DNA of 39,767 nucleotides from assembly GCA_030537135.1 (NCBI GenBank), contig JAUNOP010000022.1, forward strand, positions 1 to 39,767, read 5' to 3'. Below are positions 33,510 through 39,767 of the stretch, piece after piece. Origin of the DNA: Eubacteriales bacterium. Lineage in GTDB: Bacteria > Bacillota > Clostridia > Lachnospirales > Lachnospiraceae. The notes beneath the pieces were generated by a model. That model was given only the letters and a program-made list of their open reading frames with translations, had not been told where the DNA came from and made no database searches. A program made the translations under genes and the position numbers. Each line of letters opens with the position of its first letter. Within the stretch, counting starts at the first letter, position 1.

Positions 33510-35738
33510 TTAGGCAGATGCAGACTTATTAAATAAGCCCCATGTGCTGATAAAGTAACTAATTAAAAGGACGCATAAAATAGCCAACACAATCAAAAGC
33601 TGATGCACCAATCGCTGTACTCCGATATACACTGCAATCTGCATATGGAATCCTACAAACAAAAATACAAGGAACGCACCAGACAAGATAAGCGCCAGTA
33701 TAATCGGAACACCAAACCATACAGCTAATTGTTTCAAAATCAACTTTCGTATATGGGATTCTTCAACGCCCATATTTCTTAGAACCCGAAAACGATATTT
33801 GTATTTCCCGGAATCAGATAATTGCTGCAAAGCCAAGATAGTAAAACAGGTTACAAACAAAATGATTGCACTATATGTCAATCCAGTTTGCATAATGAAA
33901 ATGATGGCAGAATTATCATTAACCTCGATTGTCCGCATGGTAATGTTATAAGTTACAAGCGAATCAGTAAGACTTGAATTTTCAAAGCGTGATTTTAATT
34001 CTTGAGCAATATCGTAAGAAATTGTTTTATCCGCCATCATATATCGGAATGTATTGGCTGATGTCAGTTTATTACAAATGTGATCTGGTACAATATATAT
34101 CACACTTTGAAAATTATAAAAATTTTCACCTAACTCTACTGTGTGTGCAGAAATATCGGCAAGCTGTAAACCACCTCCATCGGTTTTAATGAACTTGTGA
34201 GCTTCAAGATACGCTGAAATTGAATCTTGAGGCGTTATGGAAAGCCACTGGGTTGTAAATTCATGATCTTGTAAAGAAATTTCTTCATAACCCGCCATCT
34301 TTAATAGATGGTTATAGTCAGACAGAGAAATTGCTGTGATGGGGGAGGCATTTTTCCTGCTATCCTCCAGTTGGTTATAAAAGTCAGTTTTGTTTACAAA
34401 ATATGTTTTAAAAGAGCAATCATCACGAACAGAAATATTTTTTTCAATAAAGGAATCGAGAAAACTATAATCCGTTACAGGAAGCTCTTTTTCGGACTGT
34501 ATGCCCATATAACCAGACTGCATACCAATGTAATCTGAGGAAATTTGTATGTCAAAAGGAACTCTTTTTTCCAAAAAACCTTGTGCCCATCCAACAAGAA
34601 GCGGTGTCACAAAAAATAATGCCATGGACAATGTAAGTGTCAGGCAAATCAAAGTCATTGAAAGCGTTTTCGATTTTAATTTAGATAATAACTGTCCAAA
34701 AAAGAACAGATTTTCTTCTTTATACTTCTGGCGTTCCTTGATAACCAATAAGTAATTACTAAACAAAACGAAAAATACACTCACTCCAAATACAACACAC
34801 CAAAACAGAAATCCCATATAAACATTAAAAGCACCTTTATCCATCGGCATTGCAAGGTACACTTTGAAAACCGGCAATATGGAAAGAATAATCAGTTCCA
34901 ACAAGCCGATACATTCAATCAAAAAGAGCTGCTTTACTGTATTTTGCTCTTTTCTTCTGAAGCCTTCCATTATATGCGTAATCAACATCAGAATTGGTAC
35001 AATAATGCTGAGTGCAGACCATATTTTGATTACCAGTTTAAATTCTCCATTAAAGTAGTAAGATAGGGTTCTGATATTATAAAAGGCAATCAGCAGATAA
35101 AAAACAAAATTTACCGGAAAGAGTTTGTATATCCATTTATGAGGATTTCCCAGTATATCATTTTTTCGATCTGCATTTAACATATCAATTATCTTTATTT
35201 TTCGTATGGTGCGAATCTGAAATAAACCAACGGCCGCAAAACATATACAGAAAAATAAAACCGTCAAAATGATTGTATCCGGAAAAAGCATAAAGGAAAA
35301 TTTAAACGGTTTATGATACATTTGAAGCAGCATAGCAGTAATGAATTGAGAAAACACACCGCCTAATCCTATCCCCACAATAAGCGAAAAAATTCCCATG
35401 ATTAGAGATTCTGCAAAGAAAAGCCGAGCTATTGTTGACTGCTCCATTCCAATAATACTCTGCACTGCAAATTCTCTTTTTCGCCGTTGTATCATAAAGT
35501 GATTTACATACTGCATAAGAAACATCAGCAATACAGTAATCAATAGAATTACATATTTTATTCCGTTACCTAATATATCTAAATTAAATTCTGCTCCGAT
35601 ATTCGGCTCATAATAACTGCTGGAAATGGAAAGAAAAGCATAAAACATAGATATACACGCTGTCAGGGTAACAATATATATCAAATAGTCTTTTGTAGAT
35701 CTCTTTACATTTTCAAGCGCTAATTTAGCGTACATCAT
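33510..35738 (-). CDS. bceB: BceB-type ABC transporter permease
   Basis: A 742-residue protein with the BceB layout: one N-terminal membrane segment, a cluster of about seven by residue 310, a large extracellular domain (about 385-610) between segments 8 and 9-10, and two final segments near 700-735. The start MMYAKLALENVKRSTKDYLI and QRRKREFAVQSIIGMEQ are typical. These permeases sense and remove antimicrobial peptides such as bacitracin or lantibiotics and signal to a BceS kinase. The start overlaps the ATPase gene by 14 bp. It is the last gene of the operon and appears intact. Confidence 0.88.
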   Translation of the reverse strand: MMYAKLALENVKRSTKDYLIYIVTLTACISMFYAFLSISSSYYEPNIGAEFNLDILGNGIKYVILLITVLLMFLMQYVNHFMIQRRKREFAVQSIIGMEQSTIARLFFAESLIMGIFSLIVGIGLGGVFSQFITAMLLQMYHKPFKFSFMLFPDTIILTVLFFCICFAAVGLFQIRTIRKIKIIDMLNADRKNDILGNPHKWIYKLFPVNFVFYLLIAFYNIRTLSYYFNGEFKLVIKIWSALSIIVPILMLITHIMEGFRRKEQNTVKQLFLIECIGLLELIILSILPVFKVYLAMPMDKGAFNVYMGFLFWCVVFGVSVFFVLFSNYLLVIKERQKYKEENLFFFGQLLSKLKSKTLSMTLICLTLTLSMALFFVTPLLVGWAQGFLEKRVPFDIQISSDYIGMQSGYMGIQSEKELPVTDYSFLDSFIEKNISVRDDCSFKTYFVNKTDFYNQLEDSRKNASPITAISLSDYNHLLKMAGYEEISLQDHEFTTQWLSITPQDSISAYLEAHKFIKTDGGGLQLADISAHTVELGENFYNFQSVIYIVPDHICNKLTSANTFRYMMADKTISYDIAQELKSRFENSSLTDSLVTYNITMRTIEVNDNSAIIFIMQTGLTYSAIILFVTCFTILALQQLSDSGKYKYRFRVLRNMGVEESHIRKLILKQLAVWFGVPIILALILSGAFLVFLFVGFHMQIAVYIGVQRLVHQLLIVLAILCVLLISYFISTWGLFNKSASA

Positions 35739-36492
35739 TCACGCCCCCTCCCATCATGGTAAGGACATCCAAAATTTTTTCAAAGAAAGCCCTGCGAGAA
35801 TCGCTGCCTTTGAGAATTTCCGTGAAGATTGCCCCATCCCTCAAAAAGAGAATACGATTGGCGTAGCTTGCCGAAAAAGCGTCGTGTGTCACCATCAGGA
35901 TTGTGGCTTCAAGATTTTTGTTGATACTCTGGATAGTAGAGAGCAGAGCTTGTGACGAGTGACTGTCTAATGCGCCTGTGGGTTCGTCTGCCAAAATCAG
36001 CTTAGGCTGGTTGATAATGGCTCTGGCACAGGCGCACCGCTGCTTCTGGCCGCCAGACACCTGATACGGGTATTTATCCAGAATATCCGTGATATTCAGC
36101 TTTCTGGCCATTTCCCGCACCCGTCCATCAATCTCGCCTGCGGGGACTTTATTGATAGCAAGCGCCAAAGCAATGTTTTCCGATATTGTCAGAGTATCCA
36201 GCAGGTTAAAATCTTGGAACACAAATCCAAGATTTTCCCGGCGAAACCGGGCAATCTGCTTTTCATTGATTTCTGTCACATCAGTTCCATCCAGATAGAT
36301 ATGTCCCGCGCTGACCGTATCAATGGTAGAAATGCAGTTGAGCAGGGTAGTCTTGCCGGAACCGGATGCTCCCATGATCCCTACAAATTCTCCCTCCTGA
36401 ACAGAAAAGCTGATGTCCTGAATTGCTTTTGTAACATTCCCGCCATTTCCGTAATATTTTTGGATATGCTCCAGTTTCAAAATTTCTTTCAT
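35725..36492 (-). CDS. bceA: BceA-type ABC transporter ATPase
   Basis: ATG 36492 (AGAGGTGATAAC upstream) gives 255 residues. Walker A is GASGSGKTT at 41-49, followed by the Q-loop FVFQDFNLLDTLT, signature VSGGQKQR, Walker B LILADEPTGALD and the switch His in MVTHD. All catalytic residues are present. The protein powers BceB for peptide resistance. It follows the kinase gene after a 101-bp gap that contains its own operator-promoter, as usual for bceAB. The start overlaps no neighbour, and the 3' end overlaps bceB. Confidence 0.9.
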   Translation of the reverse strand: MKEILKLEHIQKYYGNGGNVTKAIQDISFSVQEGEFVGIMGASGSGKTTLLNCISTIDTVSAGHIYLDGTDVTEINEKQIARFRRENLGFVFQDFNLLDTLTISENIALALAINKVPAGEIDGRVREMARKLNITDILDKYPYQVSGGQKQRCACARAIINQPKLILADEPTGALDSHSSQALLSTIQSINKNLEATILMVTHDAFSASYANRILFLRDGAIFTEILKGSDSRRAFFEKILDVLTMMGGGVNDVR

Positions 36493-36593
36493 TGTTATCA
36501 CCTCTGATCTCTATTGTAGGATAAGAGCAGCTTCATTTGTATCAAGTTTTCTTACAAAGTTCTAACAAAAATGTAAGAAGTGCAGAACAATTC
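36493..36593 (-). promoter_or_regulatory. bceAB promoter region with a perfect operator repeat
   Basis: TTCTTACA (36549-36556) and TGTAAGAA (36572-36579) are perfect 8-bp inverted arms with a 15-bp spacer, placed like the binding site of a BceR-type response regulator. Downstream on the minus strand are TTGATA (36539-36544 region) and TACAAT or TATCCT as weak -35/-10 elements, in keeping with an activator-dependent promoter. Confidence 0.65.
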
Positions 36594-37607
36594 TCAGCTC
36601 TGCACCTCGTGGATCAGACAGTTGATGTGAAAAGAAAGGGAAATGGCTGTGCCGTGCTCTGACGACTTTGCCGTAATGCCAATGCCCAGCTTTTCACAGA
36701 GCCGTTTGCACAGGTACAGACCGATCCCCGTGGACTGCTGGATCATGCGGCCATTCTGACCGGTAAATCCCTTTTCAAAGATACGGGGCAAATCGGATGC
36801 CGCAATCCCAATTCCATTATCCTCTACTACAAGTACAACCTGATCCTGCTGCCTATGGGTGGAAATGCGGAGAACCGGCTGCCCGGTACAATACTTGACT
36901 GCATTGACAATCAGTTGGTTTAGGATAAACCGCACCCATTTTTCATCAGAATACACAGTATCCTGCATTTCCACCACCTCCAGGCGCACGCCGCTCTGAA
37001 GCAGCAGATATTTGTTATCTGCAATCGCCTGATGCACGACTTGGGACATCGCCATTTCCCGGACAGAATAATCTTTCTCTGTATGCTCACTGCGGGCATA
37101 ATAAAGGGCCTGTTCGGTAAAACGGTTGGTCTTTTCCAGTTCCAGAAGAAGTTCTCTAGTCCAGTTTGTCCGGTGGTTTTCACATAGGAGCTTCATGGCA
37201 GTAATGGGAGTTTTGATCTCGTGAATCCATTGCTCAATGTATTCCTTGTACTCCAGGCGTTCCCGCTCGACCTCTCCAATCTGCTCCAGCATGGATTTCC
37301 CGGCCATCTTCAAAAGCTGATAGTAAACCTGATCCTCAGCCTGTTCTGGCAGCTCTATCACTTCGGAAATGAGGTATCGCTCTGAAAGTTGTTCCGCCAT
37401 ATCCAAAAGTTTTTTCATCTGCCGCTTCCGTTTCCAGTAAGTAAGACCAAGTCCTGCCAGCAAAATCAATGCCCACACGATCAGGATCAACAATACTGCG
37501 GAAACAGAATTGCCGCACACCAGCAGAAATACAGTGAGCGCAGCCATGCAAACAAGGTTTGTCAGCAGAAATGCCAGCCTGTTTTTCAAATATCGTCTGC
37601 CGTTCAT
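36594..37607 (-). CDS. bceS: BceS-type sensor histidine kinase
   Basis: A 337-residue intramembrane-sensing kinase. Two close membrane segments lie at about residues 10-29 and 34-56 with almost no extracellular loop, so it must sense through the BceAB transporter. The H-box is WIHEIKTPITAMKLL, and the ATPase motifs are NQLIVNAVKYC, VEDNGIGI and STGIGLYLCKRL. All are present. The ATG at 37607 overlaps the stop of the upstream chimeric mini-gene (ATGA). The response regulator that should precede it is missing except for its tail, so its partner must be elsewhere or absent. Confidence 0.9.
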   Translation of the reverse strand: MNGRRYLKNRLAFLLTNLVCMAALTVFLLVCGNSVSAVLLILIVWALILLAGLGLTYWKRKRQMKKLLDMAEQLSERYLISEVIELPEQAEDQVYYQLLKMAGKSMLEQIGEVERERLEYKEYIEQWIHEIKTPITAMKLLCENHRTNWTRELLLELEKTNRFTEQALYYARSEHTEKDYSVREMAMSQVVHQAIADNKYLLLQSGVRLEVVEMQDTVYSDEKWVRFILNQLIVNAVKYCTGQPVLRISTHRQQDQVVLVVEDNGIGIAASDLPRIFEKGFTGQNGRMIQQSTGIGLYLCKRLCEKLGIGITAKSSEHGTAISLSFHINCLIHEVQS

Positions 37608-37735
37608 ATCGTGTACTCCTGTTGGTGCTTTATTTTAATAAAATCCGTCAGGCCGATGCCTGCCAGCTCCTCCCGAATACGGTTGAGTGTCACGCCCCAT
37701 TTCTCGGCGGCCTCTTTTAATATCATATAGTCCAT
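37604..37735 (-). pseudogene. bceR: Chimera: start of an HTH protein fused to the end of BceR
   Basis: ATG 37735 with GGAGGTG gives 43 residues. The first ~17 (MDYMILKEAAEKWGVT) match the start of the small HTH gene at 18621. From about residue 19 the sequence RIREELAGIGLTDFIK and the last residues match the end of an OmpR/BceR winged-helix domain (RLRKKLxxIGLxDFIxTK type). The receiver domain and most of the DNA-binding domain are deleted, in frame. It cannot act as a response regulator, but it keeps translational coupling to the kinase gene and places it under a new promoter. Confidence 0.7.
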
Positions 37736-37755
37736 TTTGCACCTCCATAGGGTAT

Positions 37756-37784
37756 ATTATAGTTTTATATCTCGAACAATACAA
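37756..37784 (-). promoter_or_regulatory. Promoter driving the chimeric gene and bceS
   Basis: On the minus strand TTGTAT (37779-37784), 17 bp, TATAAT (37756-37761). A near-consensus promoter 20 bp before the start codon at 37735. It appears to have come with the HTH gene. Confidence 0.75.
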
Positions 37785-37905
37785 GAAACAGAATATGAAT
37801 TATAAAGTTTAATCTTTCTGCATATAGCAACATTTCATTGAGAAAATAAATCCCGCTTTTTGTATTCCCTCAAACAAAAGGCAGGCTGTGCCAGCCTACT
37901 GAAAC

Positions 37906-38983
37906 CTATTTTGACTTTGGCAGCATAAATTTTACCGAAAATCCTCCATAAGAATTATTGGTAATAACGGTTGTTCCACCATGAACAGATACGATTTGCC
38001 TGACAATAAGCAATCCCAAACCGTGCTGCTGCTGGGCTGTGTTCTCATCACAAAGCATATAATGAGGTGTTTTGTTGAGCTTTTCTATAAACTCGTCTGT
38101 TACTCCAACACCATCATCAGAAACTATTACAATACAATCATCATCATCAGCCGTGATGCCAACATAGATTTTGCAGCCCTGTTCATTATGATTGATACTG
38201 TTTTGAATGAGATTGCTAACCGCCCGTTTTAATAAGTCTTTATCAGCGTTTACAGGGCATACAGCTAAGGCTTCATCGGTTTGCCATTCAATCGGATATT
38301 TGTCCTCAATATCCATATTGATAAAATCGACAACGACTTGGCGAACAACAGCAATCAGATTTTGCTTTGCAAGGTTTATCGGCTGCATATTATATTCCAA
38401 TTTAGAAGCAAGATTAAGGTCATTGATTAAATTCTGCATACGCTTACTTTGCTTTACAATGACTTCTGCCTTTTGACGTTCTTCGGCAGTTAAATTTGCA
38501 TCGTCTTTTAGCTGGCCTGCGTAGCCCATAACCATAGACAGCGGAGTTCGAATGTCGTGGGAAACTCCTGCAATCCAATTTGCCCTTGCGGTTTCCTTTT
38601 TCAGCTTCTCCTGTAAAGGTGGGATAACCGCTTATATAACCACGGGTCAGGCTTGCAATATCTGAAAGCGTATAAGCTGTAGGTATGGCATCTGGTAAAT
38701 TATCGGTTTTCCAGACAACCTGTTTCGTGTCGTTATCAATAAAAATGCCTCATATATCGGCTTCCTTTAATTCAAGAGCCATTTCATCAGCCAGTACATA
38801 ATTTCCGCCCTCTGTCTGATGTAATGAAGTAACGACTTTTTCAGCAGTTTGCCACGGTTGGGCATTCGGCATCTGCTTTAATGTAAACATAACCAACAGG
38901 ACAATATTTAAGGTAATTAGCAAAATGGAGCTAAAAAGCAAAATGCCGACAAAACGGCGTATGAACTTTGGCAGACTTTTCAT
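37906..38983 (-). pseudogene. Sensor histidine kinase, broken by a stop codon and an internal deletion
   Basis: ATG 38983 (GGAGGT upstream, one base after the response regulator stop) starts MKSLPKFIRRFVGILL with a first membrane segment. A TGA at 38750-38752 interrupts the sensor domain at ADI-stop-GIFIDND, where related kinases have Trp. Near 38601-38612 the sensor sequence (YPTFTGEAE) jumps out of frame to KKETARANWIAGVSHDIRTP. The second membrane segment and HAMP-like linker, probably some 300 bp or more, are lost. The H-box and ATPase motifs (NLIQNSINHN, VSDDGVGV, GLGLLIVRQI) remain to 37906. A kinase core could still be made only by re-initiation at an internal ATG. Confidence 0.8.
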
Positions 38984-38984
38984 A

Positions 38985-39689
38985 TCACTTACCTCCGACA
39001 ATCAGCTTGTACCCTAATCCCTTGACCGTGATTAAGGATACGGGGCGTGAGGGATTTAATTCGATTTTTTCTCTGATGCGTCTTATATGAGCCATCAAAG
39101 AATTTTCATACCCAAAAGGGTTTTCACCCCACGCCGCTTCACACAGGACGTCTATGCTTACGATGCGGCCTGCATTGCGATACAGGACAGCCAGAATATC
39201 GTGTTCCTTAGCAGTCAGCGCCAGGTGTTCTCCGTTTTTAATGACCTGGGCACGGTCAAAGTCAATTTCGCTGCCTTGTAATTTTACAAGAGGATTTTCG
39301 TCCTTATAACTTCTGCGTAAGATTGCCATAATGCGGAATGTCAGCTCCTTTGGAAGAAAAGGCTTGACCACATAATCATCTGCACCAAGGCCAAAGCCTT
39401 TGAACTTATCCTCATCCTCTCCTCGGGCAGTTAAGAACAATATGGGATATTCATCCTTTTGCTTCAGCTGCTCCATCAGAGAGAACCCATTACCGTCTGG
39501 AAGCATTACATCAAGGATTGCAAGCTCTGGATGGAAACTGTCCGCCAGCTCAAGAGCTTCCCTGACATTTCGTGCAGCTGCTATGGAATGGAAGCCTTCC
39601 TCTTTTAGAATAGATACAACCATATCCAAAAGCTCCTGCTCATCATCTACGAGCAGCAAGCGTTTGTGCTTTAAATATTCAAAATCCAT
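38985..39689 (-). CDS. OmpR-family response regulator
   Basis: A 234-residue protein. The receiver domain has acidic D15-D16, phospho-acceptor D60 (LAILDVMLPDGNG), T in FLTARG and K in VVKPF. The winged-helix domain ends TVKGLGYKLIVGGK with the recognition region ENSLMAHIRRIREKI. All key residues are present. The kinase gene starts one base after its stop, so they formed a two-component pair resembling VanR-VanS types. With the kinase broken, the regulator may be phosphorylated by others or be silent. AAGGTG lies before ATG 39689. Its promoter is not clear in the last 78 bases, which contain a GC-rich palindrome (CCGCTAGCGCGG). Confidence 0.9.
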   Translation of the reverse strand: MDFEYLKHKRLLLVDDEQELLDMVVSILKEEGFHSIAAARNVREALELADSFHPELAILDVMLPDGNGFSLMEQLKQKDEYPILFLTARGEDEDKFKGFGLGADDYVVKPFLPKELTFRIMAILRRSYKDENPLVKLQGSEIDFDRAQVIKNGEHLALTAKEHDILAVLYRNAGRIVSIDVLCEAAWGENPFGYENSLMAHIRRIREKIELNPSRPVSLITVKGLGYKLIVGGK

Positions 39690-39767
39690 ATAGACACCTT
39701 CTTTCTGCTTCCCATTGTACCAAGCCGCTAGCGCGGCGGCTAGCCCTAAGTACGTGAAACCACCACT

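Noticed and set aside
39690-39767. GC-rich palindrome at the right end as an attachment site or terminator
   Set aside because: The window ends here; a single 12-bp palindrome is not enough to assign a role.

Overview
The window looks like an accessory region of a Clostridia genome, most likely a gut Lachnospiraceae. The support is the gene families (TnpV, Tn1549-like mobilisation and partition genes, DUF4368 serine recombinase, BceSAB, LytTR/DUF3021), AGGAGG-type ribosome sites and TTGNNN-17-TATAAT promoters. No rRNA, tRNA, CRISPR array or housekeeping gene was seen. Family assignments were made by eye from protein motifs, with no database search.

Layout. (1) 1-2944: debris of an integrative or mobilisable element. 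It has the start of a relaxase and MobC on the minus strand, a probable oriT in the gap, and on the plus strand a truncated sigma-like gene, a 5'-truncated parA, a parB broken by an 8-bp tandem duplication, and two small element genes. (2) 2976-17567: a complete type 1 BREX anti-phage operon under one good promoter: xre regulator, brxA, brxB, brxC, pglX, an inserted DUF1016 (YhcG-like) PD-(D/E)XK nuclease gene, pglZ and brxL. BrxC is the large ATPase, PglX the adenine methyltransferase that marks self DNA, PglZ the phosphatase-fold protein and BrxL the Lon-like AAA+ protein. The middle of pglX, where target recognition is expected, is clearly more AT-rich than its flanks. (3) 17671-20972: transposon remnants: tnpV, an unknown gene, a small HTH gene, an ABC permease lacking its N-terminus, and the C-terminus of a serine recombinase. 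(4) 21070-24035: a decayed prophage (DUF1492, HNH, terminase small/large fusion, portal fragment) carrying an apparently intact phd-doc toxin-antitoxin module and a truncated MerR regulator.

(5) 24299-28442: an extracellular solute-binding lipoprotein followed by a membrane hybrid histidine kinase with two receiver domains, probably one sensing unit. (6) 28541-29291: a tyrosine recombinase remnant, an IS3-family fragment and a small membrane ORF. (7) 29659-33410: a membrane-anchored alpha/beta hydrolase, a LytTR-DUF3021 pair, a divergent GNAT acetyltransferase and a group II intron fragment. (8) 33510-39689: two minus-strand signalling units. The first is a BceSAB-type peptide sensing/export operon whose response regulator has been deleted down to its last ~25 residues and fused to the start of an HTH protein. 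The second is an OmpR-type response regulator with a broken sensor kinase.

The main theme is one intact defence operon inside a patchwork of recombined mobile elements. The observations most worth follow-up are the nuclease gene inside the BREX operon, the foreign-looking specificity segment of pglX, and the Bce operon that keeps its operator but has lost its regulator.
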